Part shown: piece after piece, positions 20,482 to 28,917 of the stretch
Layout of the letters: every line of letters begins with the position of its first letter
Numbering within the stretch: the first letter of the stretch is position 1
The notes under the pieces: model-generated
What the model saw: the letters and a program-made list of their open reading frames with translations, nothing else
Databases searched by the model: none
What the model was told of the DNA's origin: nothing
Made by a program: the position numbers and the translations under genes
Assembly (NCBI GenBank): GCA_945862065.1
Contig: CAMAWT010000018.1
Location: forward strand, 1 to 52,791
DNA length: 52,791 bases
Direction of reading: 5' to 3'
Source: Flavobacterium psychrophilum
Lineage (GTDB): Bacteria > Bacteroidota > Bacteroidia > Flavobacteriales > Flavobacteriaceae

Positions 20482-21516
20482 ATGAAACAATTACGCATAT
20501 TAATGTTGTTTGTTGCAACAATAACGTTATTTTCATGTTCATCTGGTTCAGACGATGGGTCTGGTTCTTCAACAACTGCTTTTACATCATTAACGATGGT
20601 CAGTACAAAAACAACTGTTGCAGTAGGCGATTACATTACTTACGTTTCAAAAGGTGATAACACAACTGATGTTTCTACTCAGGCAAAATTATATATCAAT
20701 GGAGCTTTACAAGTAGGAAACGTTGTTCAAATGAATACACCTGGTACATTTAGCGTGTACTCTACTTATGTGACCGCAAGTAATGTTACACTTACTTCAA
20801 ACACAATTCAAATAAAAGTAATGATTCCAATAAACTTTACAAAAAGAGTTTTAATTGAAGATTTTACTGGTACATGGTGTGGATGGTGTCCAAGAGTATC
20901 TTACGGAATTGAACAAGTAAAAGCTCAAACTGATAAAGCAGAAGTTGTTGCAATTCATCAAGGTTCAGATCCATACAACATTAGCACAGGAGCTTACAGT
21001 GTTTCAAGTTATCCTACTGCGAATTTAAATAGAACAACAGTTTGGAAATATCCAGAATCTAGCAATATTATTCAAGTGGTTGGATTAACGAATGGTGGGA
21101 ATCCTTTGGGAGTAGCTATCAATTCAACATTAAGCGCTGGAACTATTAGCGCTGATGTTAAAGTTAAATTTGGATTTGACTACACTGGTCTTAAACTTGT
21201 TGTATATGTTGTTGAAAACGGTTTGATTTATAACCAAGTAAATTACACTACATTTTATGGTGGTGGTGCTAATATTCCAAACTTTGTTCATAACCACGTA
21301 CTTAGAAAAATTGTAACTGATGTTTCTGGAGATGTTATATCAGGAGGTACAAACCAAAATGATCAATACACCAAGAACTTTACTTTTGCAGTTCCTACAA
21401 ACGTTGCCAATTCAGCAAATTTAGACATTGTTGCGTTTGTTATCGATAGCACTGGAAAAGCAATCAATGTGAGAACAGGAAAAGTTGGAACAAGTCAAAC
21501 ATTTGAACAATTATAA
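20482..21516 (+). CDS. Omp28-related lipoprotein with thioredoxin-like CxxC
   Basis: The 344-residue product begins with a lipoprotein signal (lipobox LFSC, Cys19) and a Ser/Gly/Asp-rich tether. An N-terminal Ig-like domain (about 33-115) is followed by a thioredoxin-like domain whose start, EDFTGTWCGWCPR, holds Cys133 and Cys136. This is the hallmark of the Omp28-related family, named after a Porphyromonas gingivalis surface protein. The CGWC motif suggests disulfide chemistry on the cell surface. It is divergent from the tlpA/DUF6029-like operon with a 96-base promoter region between, and is followed by a strong terminator. Confidence 0.88.
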   Translation: MKQLRILMLFVATITLFSCSSGSDDGSGSSTTAFTSLTMVSTKTTVAVGDYITYVSKGDNTTDVSTQAKLYINGALQVGNVVQMNTPGTFSVYSTYVTASNVTLTSNTIQIKVMIPINFTKRVLIEDFTGTWCGWCPRVSYGIEQVKAQTDKAEVVAIHQGSDPYNISTGAYSVSSYPTANLNRTTVWKYPESSNIIQVVGLTNGGNPLGVAINSTLSAGTISADVKVKFGFDYTGLKLVVYVVENGLIYNQVNYTTFYGGGANIPNFVHNHVLRKIVTDVSGDVISGGTNQNDQYTKNFTFAVPTNVANSANLDIVAFVIDSTGKAINVRTGKVGTSQTFEQL

Positions 21517-21531
21517 TAAAAATATATTTAA

Positions 21532-21562
21532 CAAAAACCGCAAAGCAATTTGCGGTTTTTTT
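21532..21562 (+). terminator. Rho-independent terminator after the Omp28-like gene
   Basis: AAAACCGCAAA pairs with TTTGCGGTTTT, followed by T residues. It argues against starting the next gene at the in-frame ATG at 21550, which lies inside it. Confidence 0.88.
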
Positions 21563-21573
21563 ATACCAAAAAA

Positions 21574-22068
21574 ATGAAAAAAATAATCCTAGTTTTTATC
21601 GCTTTTTCAACCATTTGCTTTGCTCAAAACGAAACAAATGAAACCAATCAAATTAATAAATTACTTAACGATTGGCATAAAGATGCAGCAAATACCAATT
21701 TCAATAACTATTTCAGCGTATTGACAGACGATGCTATTTTTATCGGTACCGATGCTACAGAAAACTGGAACAAAACACAATTTCAAGCTTTTGCAAAACC
21801 TTATTTTGACAAAGGGAATGCATGGAATTTTACCTCTTTACAACGAAACATTTATTTTTCAAATGACAATTCTTTGGCTTGGTTTGATGAATTACTTTCT
21901 ACTCAAATGAAAATCTGTAGAGGAAGTGGGGTGCTAATTAAAACTGAAAATGGCTGGAAAATAAAACATTATGTGTTATCAATGACTGTTCCAAACGATA
22001 ATTTAGATGCCGTTGTAAAAATAAAAGCGCCCATTGAAGACGCTTTTATGAGTACTTTAAAAAAATAA
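21574..22068 (+). CDS. Exported SnoaL/NTF2-like (DUF4440-type) protein
   Basis: The 164-residue product has a signal peptide (MKKIILVFIAFSTICFAQ) and a cone-shaped NTF2-like fold: an N-terminal helix (INKLLNDWHKDAANTNF), then strands with DDAIFIGTDATENW and a final YVLSMTVPND. Such proteins bind small hydrophobic ligands or act as isomerases; here no catalytic set can be assigned. The start was taken after the preceding terminator. It ends exactly where the convergent threonine dehydrogenase gene ends. Confidence 0.82.
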   Translation: MKKIILVFIAFSTICFAQNETNETNQINKLLNDWHKDAANTNFNNYFSVLTDDAIFIGTDATENWNKTQFQAFAKPYFDKGNAWNFTSLQRNIYFSNDNSLAWFDELLSTQMKICRGSGVLIKTENGWKIKHYVLSMTVPNDNLDAVVKIKAPIEDAFMSTLKK

Positions 22069-23004
22069 CTATTTTAAGTTTTCTAACATTTCGTTGGTTA
22101 TTGCATCCAATTCAAATTGATGGTGCCAACCCCAATCTTGCCTTGCGCTAGAATCATCAATAGACGCAGGCCAACTGTCCGCAATTTTTTGTCTAAAATC
22201 GGGTTGGTATGATATTTCAAAATTTGGCAGGTGTTTTTTAATTTCTAATGCCACTTCTTTTGGTGTAAAACTAACCCCCGCAAGGTTGTAGGATGAACGA
22301 ATTTTTATAGCATCCGCAGGCGCTTTCATGATTTGTACCGTTGCATTAATAGCATCGTCCATATACATCATGGGTAACTTGGTGTTTTCCGAAAGGAAAC
22401 ATTCAAAGTTACCATTTTTTAACGCTTTGTGATAAATATCAACAGCATAATCTGTAGTACCACCGCCTGGTTCTGTTGTCCAGCTTATCAACCCAGGATA
22501 TCGAATACTACGAACATCCACACCATATTGATGGTGGTAATATTCGCACCAACGCTCTCCCGTTTGTTTTGAAATTCCGTAAACCGTTGTAGGCTCCATT
22601 ATGGTAAATTGTGGCGTGTTTTCTCTTGGAGTTGTAGGTCCAAATACCGCAATGCTCGAAGGCCAAAATATCTTTTTTATTTTTCCGGCTTTCGCCAAAT
22701 TTAAAACATGAAACAACGAGTTCATATTTAAATCCCATGCAAACGCGGGGTTTTTTTCGGCTGTAGCCGATAATAAAGCGGCCATTAAATAAATATCTGT
22801 AATTTGATATTTCTCTATAAGGTGTTCTATTTGATTATAATCTAAAGCATTTACTACTTCAAAAATGCCGTTGTTTACAATGTCGTTATTCAACTTTCTA
22901 ATGTCAGAAGCAATTACATTATCATTGCCATATTCAGCACGAAGTCGAAGTGTTAATTCGGTACCTATTTGCCCACAGGCACCAATAATTAATATTTTTG
23001 TCAT
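22069..23004 (-). CDS. L-threonine 3-dehydrogenase, short-chain (epimerase-like) type
   Basis: The 311-residue NAD-dependent enzyme oxidises L-threonine to 2-amino-3-oxobutyrate, which is then cleaved to glycine and acetyl-CoA. The Rossmann motif is GACGQIG (8-14); the catalytic Tyr142 and Lys146 are in VYGISK. MEPTTVYG, the PGLISW loop and the Asp/Trp-rich C-terminus (QDWGW) are those of the SDR-type threonine dehydrogenases and not of UDP-sugar epimerases. It is a single gene; no 2-amino-3-ketobutyrate ligase is in the window. Confidence 0.88.
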   Translation of the reverse strand: MTKILIIGACGQIGTELTLRLRAEYGNDNVIASDIRKLNNDIVNNGIFEVVNALDYNQIEHLIEKYQITDIYLMAALLSATAEKNPAFAWDLNMNSLFHVLNLAKAGKIKKIFWPSSIAVFGPTTPRENTPQFTIMEPTTVYGISKQTGERWCEYYHHQYGVDVRSIRYPGLISWTTEPGGGTTDYAVDIYHKALKNGNFECFLSENTKLPMMYMDDAINATVQIMKAPADAIKIRSSYNLAGVSFTPKEVALEIKKHLPNFEISYQPDFRQKIADSWPASIDDSSARQDWGWHHQFELDAITNEMLENLK

Positions 23005-23135
23005 TATTTATTTTGTTTGTTGATGCAAAGATAACGTTTTCGTAGAAGTCATTCTTTCAAATGGGACGAAAATTATTTTACATTATTACGCTATTTTTTA
23101 ATACTACTTTCACAATATCTGTTAAACATAAATAG

Positions 23136-23143
23136 TACCTTTG
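23136..23143 (+). promoter_or_regulatory. -7 box of Bacteroidota promoter for the lipoprotein-mfd unit
   Basis: TACCTTTG fits TAnnTTTG and ends 29 bases before the start codon. The matching -33 TTG is not clear. Confidence 0.5.
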
Positions 23144-23172
23144 TAACCACAGATATTTAAGATACCTTTTAA

Positions 23173-23763
23173 ATGAAACTAAAAATTTTATATGTTTTAA
23201 TGCTTGCCTTTTTGGCTTTATCATGCCAAGATAATTCAAATGAGCGATTGACAGATCAAAAAAAAGCAGCACAAAAAAAAGAAACTATTTTTGAAAATAT
23301 TAGCAAAGGTTGGGTATTTACCAATCCGCAACTAAGTTCAAATGTTCAATCTAAAATCAAAACTTGGACGGAATGGAGGGCTTTTGTAACCGAAATAAAT
23401 CAGAAACCAAAAAGCAGTATTGGTGCTTTTCAAAAAAAAGCGGCTATCTTGTCTAAAAAAGTAGTTGATTTAAATCTAAGCATCCCTTTAGAATTCAACA
23501 AACCACAAGTGAGAAGTAGAATTACAGTATTGACAACCAAAATCAAAGCTTTGGATTTATTCATCCATTTGCAACAAATTCCAGATAAAAAAGTAATTCA
23601 ATTCATACAAGAAACTAATATCGAAATCACTTCTCTATCCTTACAATTTGAAGAAATTGTTCGAAGAAGTCAAATTCAAAAAGAAGAAGGCGAACCCGAT
23701 TTTATCAAAATGAAAGATACCACACGAGCTATTCCAACCCCAACAGGTCTTGTAAATCAATAA
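23173..23763 (+). CDS. Lipoprotein of unknown function upstream of mfd
   Basis: The 196-residue product has a lipoprotein signal (lipobox ALSC, Cys18, then QDNSNE). The mature part is predicted helical (Lys/Glu/Gln-rich), with a central WTEWRAFVTEI segment. I do not recognise a family. It is followed after 17 bases by mfd and probably shares its transcript, although an envelope protein and a DNA-repair enzyme have no evident common job. Confidence 0.75.
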   Translation: MKLKILYVLMLAFLALSCQDNSNERLTDQKKAAQKKETIFENISKGWVFTNPQLSSNVQSKIKTWTEWRAFVTEINQKPKSSIGAFQKKAAILSKKVVDLNLSIPLEFNKPQVRSRITVLTTKIKALDLFIHLQQIPDKKVIQFIQETNIEITSLSLQFEEIVRRSQIQKEEGEPDFIKMKDTTRAIPTPTGLVNQ

Positions 23764-23780
23764 TTCCAAATCAGTTCGTT

Positions 23781-26700
23781 TTGAGCAAATCAAAAATTTT
23801 ATCTGTTTATTCCAAATCGGTCAACGTGCAACAGTTGGCGCTAGAATTACAAAATCGAGATACCAAAATAAATGCCAAAGGTCTTTTGGGATCGTCGCTT
23901 TCTTTTGTGGTACAAGCCATTTTTGAAAAAACCGAACTTCCGTTATTGTTGCTTTTCAACGATAAAGAGGAAGCAGCTTATCATCTCAATGATCTTGAAC
24001 AACTTATAAACGACCAAGACGTACTTTTTTATCCGGCTTCTTACCGTCGTCCGTATCAAATTGACGATGTGGACAACGCCAATGTTTTGTTGCGCGCCGA
24101 AGTTTTAAATAGAATCAACTCCAGGAAAAAACCTGCTATAATTGTTTCGTATGCCGAAGCTATTTTTGAAAAAGTGGTTACCCGAAAAGAGCTTGAAAAA
24201 AACACGTTTAAAATTTCTGTTTCCGATAAATTAGCTATTGATTTCATTAACGAAGTTTTGTTTGAATACAATTTTAAACGCGTTGATTTTGTTACAGAAC
24301 CCGGCGAATTTTCAGTGAGAGGTGGTATTGTAGATGTGTTTTCCTTTTCAAATGACAATCCGTACCGAATTGAATTTTTTGGTAATGAAGTAGATAGTAT
24401 CCGAAGTTTTGATGTAGAAACACAACTGTCTGTAGAGCGCCTCAAGAAAATTTCGATCATACCCAATGTTGAAAATAAATTTTTTGAAGAAAACAGAGAA
24501 AGCTTTCTAGAATACATCAACGAAAAAACGGTTCTTTTTATTCAAAATACAGAATTATTAACCCAACAATTGGATCGTGCTTTTGAAAAATCGAAAGAAA
24601 TTTTCGACAAATTATCCAAAGAAATAAAACATGCTTCACCCGACGAATTGTTCATCAACAAAGACCAATTTCTCAAAAAAGCGCTCTATTTCCCTGTGGT
24701 TGAATTGAGTTATTCGCCTGTTTTAAATTGCAATAAAACCATCACGTTTTCCATAAAACCTCAACCTTCATTCAATAAACAATTTGATTTATTATTAAAC
24801 AATTTATCTGAAAACCATTTTAACGGCATAAAAAACTTTTTGTTTTGTTCTAATCAAAATCAGGCAGGTCGATTCAAAGAAATTTTTGATGATATTGACG
24901 AAGAAAACGAAGAGGATTCTCATAAAAAATACCAAACGATTGTTTTGCCCCTTTTTGGCGGTTTTATAGATGAAGAAAACCAAATTGCTTGTTATACCGA
25001 TCATCAAATATTTGAAAGATACCACAAATTCAATGTCAAAAACGGTTATTCAAAAAAGCAAAACATCACCCTAAAAGAGCTTACATCGCTATCGGTTGGC
25101 GATTATGTAACTCATATTGATCACGGAATTGGAAAATTTGGAGGTCTTCAAAAAATTCAAGTAGAAGGCAAAACCCAAGAAGCCATAAAATTGATGTATG
25201 CCGATAATGATATTGTGTATGTGAGCATTCATTCATTACACAAAATAGCCAAATACAACGGTAAAGACGGGGCGCCTCCCAAAATATATAAACTGGGTTC
25301 GGGCGCTTGGAAGGCTTTAAAACAAAAGACCAAAGCTCGTGTAAAACATATTGCATTCAACTTAATTCAGTTGTATGCCAAAAGAAGATTGGAACGAGGT
25401 TTTTCTTGCAAACCAGACAGTTACTTGCAAAAAGAACTCGAAAGTTCGTTTATTTACGAAGACACACCCGATCAAATTACTTCTACACGCGATGTAAAAG
25501 CTGACATGGAAAACGACCGCCCCATGGACAGATTGGTGTGTGGTGATGTAGGTTTCGGAAAAACAGAAGTGGCCATTAGAGCTGCTTTCAAAGCCGTTGA
25601 CAACGGTAAACAAGTTGCTATTTTGGTACCCACAACCATTTTGGCCTACCAACATTACCGCACTTTTACCGAAAGACTCAAAGAAATGCCGGTTACCATT
25701 GGCTACCTCAACCGTTTTAGAACCGCCAAAGAAAAAACAGAAACACTCAAGGAACTCGCCGAAGGTAAACTAGACATCATCATTGGAACCCATCAATTAG
25801 TAAACAAAAACGTGCAATTCAAAGATTTGGGATTGCTCGTTATAGACGAAGAGCAAAAGTTTGGCGTAAACGTAAAAGACAAACTCAAAACGATTTCTGC
25901 CAATGTCGATACGCTAACTTTAACCGCAACTCCCATCCCACGAACATTGCAATTTTCGTTAATGGCAGCGCGCGATTTGTCGGTTATCACTACGCCTCCA
26001 CCCAACAGATATCCCATTGAAACCAATGTGGTTGGCTTTAATGAAGAACTTATTAGAGATGCTATTTCGTACGAAATTCAACGAAACGGGCAAGTGTTTT
26101 TTATCAACAACCGCATCGAAAACATCAAAGAAGTAGCCGGCATGATTCAGCGTTTGGTGCCCGACGCCCGCGTGGGTATAGGTCACGGACAAATGGATGG
26201 CAAAAAACTAGAAGAATTAATGTTGGCTTTTATGAACGGTGATTTTGATGTTTTGGTTGCCACAACCATCATCGAAAGCGGACTCGACGTGCCCAACGCA
26301 AACACCATTTTCATCAACAATGCCAACAATTTCGGACTATCAGATTTGCATCAAATGCGAGGTCGTGTGGGCAGAAGCAACAAAAAAGCCTTTTGTTATT
26401 TCATCACGCCGCCTTATTCGGTCATGACCGAAGATGCCCGCAAAAGAATCCAAGCGTTAGAACAATTTTCAGATCTTGGTAGCGGTTTCAATATTGCCAT
26501 GAAAGACCTTGAAATAAGAGGTGCAGGCGACCTTTTGGGTGGCGAACAAAGCGGATTTATCAACGATATTGGCTTTGATACCTATCAAAAAATCATGAAT
26601 GAAGCCATCGACGAACTCAAAGAAAACGAGTTCAAAGACCTGTATCCAACCGAAAACAATATTGAAACCAAGCAATATGTAAAAGACCTGCAAATTGACA

Positions 26701-27137
26701 CCGATTTTGAATTGTTATTTCCAGACGAATACATCAACAACATCACCGAACGCCTCATTTTGTACAACGAATTGAGTGCCATCAAAGACGACAAAAGCTT
26801 GTTGAACTTCGAACAAAAACTCATCGACCGTTTTGGTCCATTGCCCAAACAAGCCATTTCATTGCTCAATTCCATCCGCATCAAGTGGCACGCCACTCAA
26901 CTCGGCATCGAAAAATTAATCATGAAACAAGGCAAAATGCTGTGCTATTTCGTGTCCGACCAACAAAGCGATTATTACCAAACCACCCACTTCGAAAAAG
27001 TGCTCCGTTTTGTTCAAAAGCACCCACAACTGTGCCGCATGAAAGAAAAACAAACCCCCAACGGATTGCGACTTCTGCTCACCTTCGAAAACGTAAAAAG
27101 CATCAACAAAGCCTTGGAAAGCATCGAAATGATTTAA
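23781..27137 (+). CDS. mfd: Transcription-repair coupling factor Mfd
   Basis: The 1118-residue ATPase releases RNA polymerase stalled at lesions and recruits UvrA. The UvrB-like N-terminal module (residues 1-~350, with YPASYRRPYQIDDVDNANVL), the RNA polymerase-interacting domain (LTSLSVGDYVTHIDHGIGKF, about 433-452), and a RecG-like translocase core follow in order. The core has Walker A GDVGFGKTE (about 588), the DEEQ box (about 689), TATPIPRTL, and the QMRGRVGRS motif; the TRCF C-terminal domain ends the protein. The best start is a TTG 17 bases after the upstream stop, because no early ATG exists and residues from MSKSKILSVYSKSVN on fit the family N-terminus. The 3' half is visibly richer in C than most genes here. 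Confidence 0.95.
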   Translation: MSKSKILSVYSKSVNVQQLALELQNRDTKINAKGLLGSSLSFVVQAIFEKTELPLLLLFNDKEEAAYHLNDLEQLINDQDVLFYPASYRRPYQIDDVDNANVLLRAEVLNRINSRKKPAIIVSYAEAIFEKVVTRKELEKNTFKISVSDKLAIDFINEVLFEYNFKRVDFVTEPGEFSVRGGIVDVFSFSNDNPYRIEFFGNEVDSIRSFDVETQLSVERLKKISIIPNVENKFFEENRESFLEYINEKTVLFIQNTELLTQQLDRAFEKSKEIFDKLSKEIKHASPDELFINKDQFLKKALYFPVVELSYSPVLNCNKTITFSIKPQPSFNKQFDLLLNNLSENHFNGIKNFLFCSNQNQAGRFKEIFDDIDEENEEDSHKKYQTIVLPLFGGFIDEENQIACYTDHQIFERYHKFNVKNGYSKKQNITLKELTSLSVGDYVTHIDHGIGKFGGLQKIQVEGKTQEAIKLMYADNDIVYVSIHSLHKIAKYNGKDGAPPKIYKLGSGAWKALKQKTKARVKHIAFNLIQLYAKRRLERGFSCKPDSYLQKELESSFIYEDTPDQITSTRDVKADMENDRPMDRLVCGDVGFGKTEVAIRAAFKAVDNGKQVAILVPTTILAYQHYRTFTERLKEMPVTIGYLNRFRTAKEKTETLKELAEGKLDIIIGTHQLVNKNVQFKDLGLLVIDEEQKFGVNVKDKLKTISANVDTLTLTATPIPRTLQFSLMAARDLSVITTPPPNRYPIETNVVGFNEELIRDAISYEIQRNGQVFFINNRIENIKEVAGMIQRLVPDARVGIGHGQMDGKKLEELMLAFMNGDFDVLVATTIIESGLDVPNANTIFINNANNFGLSDLHQMRGRVGRSNKKAFCYFITPPYSVMTEDARKRIQALEQFSDLGSGFNIAMKDLEIRGAGDLLGGEQSGFINDIGFDTYQKIMNEAIDELKENEFKDLYPTENNIETKQYVKDLQIDTDFELLFPDEYINNITERLILYNELSAIKDDKSLLNFEQKLIDRFGPLPKQAISLLNSIRIKWHATQLGIEKLIMKQGKMLCYFVSDQQSDYYQTTHFEKVLRFVQKHPQLCRMKEKQTPNGLRLLLTFENVKSINKALESIEMI

Positions 27138-27151
27138 TTTTTTCTGATTTT

Positions 27152-27280
27152 AAGAAGCACCAAACCCCGTTTTTCAAGACCAGTTGTCCTGCTGTCCGCT
27201 ATATCTCTTGCTCCGCTGCCGCTACACAAGAGGATACCGCTTCCATCAGGGCTACGCTTCACGTTTTGTTTTTCAGAAGA
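27152..27280 (+). repeat. Intergenic palindromic repeat, copy 2
   Basis: Arms CTGTCCGCTATATCTCTTG and CAAGAGGATACCGCTTCCATC, outer pieces AGAAGCAC at the left and AGGGCTACG at the right. It starts 15 bases after mfd. The same unit lies in reverse at 27717-27834. Confidence 0.8.
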
Positions 27281-27319
27281 AGTTTTCAGTCGCAGTCTCA
27301 GTTTTCAGTCTCAGTTTTC

Positions 27320-27363
27320 AAATTTGTGACTCGAACAAAGCGAACAGACGAAGTAAATTTGTG
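27320..27363 (+). repeat. 43-bp segment shared in inverse with 35052-35094
   Basis: The segment running from AATTTGTGACTCGA to GACGAAGTAAATTTGTG has a single mismatch with the reverse complement of its partner. It is inside the spacer between two palindromic repeats in both places. Confidence 0.85.
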
Positions 27364-27716
27364 GTTAAACCGATTGATTTTTGAAATTGCAATTGACATT
27401 GAAATTGACATTGCCATTTACAGGGTTTGTCATTCCGTATGAATCTCAAAAATGATTTTTCTAGTTATTAATCCTGAAACAAAACCTTACCAATAAAATA
27501 TTTTTTTTATATTTGAAAATTATATATAAAATAAAGCTGTTTTGAAGTTATTTGCCAAATAGAAATTATAAACCACAAATTTTCACAAATTTTCACAAAT
27601 TTAAAAACTTCATAAACTCAAAAAACTTTGCTACTCAACAACTTTGAAACTCTACCACTTTAAGACTTTATGACTTTCGCCTTTTGACTTTTGACTATTT
27701 TCCAACTGAAAAACTA
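27364..27716. other. Low-complexity intergenic spacer
   Basis: No gene. Contains imperfect tandem ATTGACATTGAAATTGACATTG (about 27390-27415), three head-to-tail copies of CACAAATTTT (27574-27602) and degenerate ACTTTG/ACTTT words (27600-27690). Similar ACTTTG words occur at 35105-35155 in the spacer after hemB. Confidence 0.6.
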
Positions 27717-27834
27717 CTTGTCTGAGATAGCCCTGATTGAGCCGATATCCTCCTGAAGTCCCGGAGGGCGAAGGAGATAAAGGCGAAAGCAGGACAGATT
27801 GTCTTGAAAAAACGGTATTGTGTGCTTCTAATAA
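27717..27834 (-). repeat. Intergenic palindromic repeat, copy 3 (reverse orientation)
   Basis: Its reverse complement runs AGAAGCACACAA, then CGCCTTTATCTCCTTCGCC, then AGGAGGATATCGGCTC, then AGGGCTATC, which aligns piece by piece with copy 2. It is nearly the same as copy 6 at 35189-35302. Confidence 0.85.
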
Positions 27835-27837
27835 TAA

Positions 27838-27863
27838 AAAAATGCCGGTATAAACCAGCATTT
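27838..27863 (-). terminator. Terminator of the HU/SPOR gene
   Basis: On the minus strand AAAATGCTGGT pairs with ACCGGCATTTT (one mismatch) and is followed by T residues. Confidence 0.8.
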
Positions 27864-27866
27864 TAA

Positions 27867-28817
27867 TTATAATTCTTCAATCAATAACCAAGCGTCTGGG
27901 TTGTGGTTGATTCGTATTTTTTTCATTGCGTCTTGTGCTTCGGAATAGCCAGAATAACTTCCGTAAAAAACAGGGAATAATCCGTTTTTGTTTTGCTTTA
28001 ACTTTCTAGGAGCATAACCAAGCTTTGTCAATTCGTTAACTATTTTGTCAGCGTTTGCTTCATTTCTAAAAGAACCCGCCACGATATGATAAGGACGCGG
28101 TTTTTCTGTATCGGAAACCGTTAAAGTAACCGAAGGAATTGGGTTTGAAATAACAAAAGTTGCCTCTTGTATTTTTTGATTGACTTGCTTTTGAACTTTT
28201 GTTTGAACCAATAATGTTTCTTCCGCTATTTTATTTTCATAATAATTGTAACCGAAAAAACCCAAAGCTCCCAATGCTCCCATTCCGATTACAAAAACAG
28301 CTGCATACCTCGTAAAAGGATAAGCCGCTTTGTTTTCTGATTCCAAAACAACAGGCTCTTTTTCTTCTACTCTATTTTCAACCACCTGTAACACCTCTCG
28401 TTTGATGGTTGGCGAAACATAAGTGGTTAGTCCAAAAGACTGCATTAAATAATTCAACTGCGTATTTGGAGTAAAAACTATATTTTTGTCTTGGTTTAAT
28501 AAAAAATCACCAATCGTATTTAACGTAACTTTATCAGATTGTTGTAATTTGGTTTTCCATGAAATAACTTCGTTTTCTATGAAAGTTACCGCAGCATCAT
28601 AAGTCATTTTTTCACTTTGAGCTATGTGGTTTGCTAATAATCCGTCATTGCTTTTTAAATAAGCATTGAAAGAAATTACCTTTTTTGGAGGGTAAAACGA
28701 ATGAGTCGCCTCTTGTATTTCTGCCGATTGAAGCTCTGTTAAAAAGGCTCCAAAACCTGGCACAATCACACATTGATGACGGTATAATAATTGGGATATG
28801 TATTGTTCAATCTTCAT
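27867..28817 (-). CDS. HU-CCDC81-like and SPOR domain membrane protein
   Basis: The 316-residue product begins with a duplicated HU-like fold of the bacterial CCDC81 type (residues 1-~130, with YRHQCVIVPGFGAF). One membrane helix follows (about 167-190, YAAVFVIGMGALGALGFFGY), then a linker and a C-terminal SPOR domain (about 238-316, from YHIVAGSFRNEANA). SPOR domains bind denuded peptidoglycan at division sites; HU-like domains of this type are of unknown role. The topology puts the HU part in the cytoplasm and SPOR in the periplasm, so it may link cytoplasm and cell wall at the septum. It is divergent from dprA. Confidence 0.88.
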   Translation of the reverse strand: MKIEQYISQLLYRHQCVIVPGFGAFLTELQSAEIQEATHSFYPPKKVISFNAYLKSNDGLLANHIAQSEKMTYDAAVTFIENEVISWKTKLQQSDKVTLNTIGDFLLNQDKNIVFTPNTQLNYLMQSFGLTTYVSPTIKREVLQVVENRVEEKEPVVLESENKAAYPFTRYAAVFVIGMGALGALGFFGYNYYENKIAEETLLVQTKVQKQVNQKIQEATFVISNPIPSVTLTVSDTEKPRPYHIVAGSFRNEANADKIVNELTKLGYAPRKLKQNKNGLFPVFYGSYSGYSEAQDAMKKIRINHNPDAWLLIEEL

Positions 28818-28869
28818 ACTGACAAAAATAAATAATAATTGTTCATTTTTAAAATACTATCAACAAAAA

Positions 28870-28900
28870 TTGTTAACAATTTGCAGAAACACTATTTTTG
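28870..28900 (+). promoter_or_regulatory. Promoter of dprA
   Basis: TTG at 28870, a 20-base spacer, and TATTTTTG at 28893-28900 fit the Bacteroidota housekeeping consensus (TTG, about 19, TAnnTTTG). The start codon is 17 bases further on. Confidence 0.7.
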
Positions 28901-28917
28901 TCATCCAAATATAGGCC

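Noticed and set aside
26885..27442. Plus-strand frame of 185 codons spanning the end of mfd
   Set aside because: It is out of frame with mfd and continues into the palindromic repeat; basic, unstructured and with no family resemblance.
27652..27861. Minus-strand frame across palindromic repeat 3
   Set aside because: It covers a repeat and the terminator of the HU/SPOR gene; the reading exists because the repeat lacks stops in that frame.
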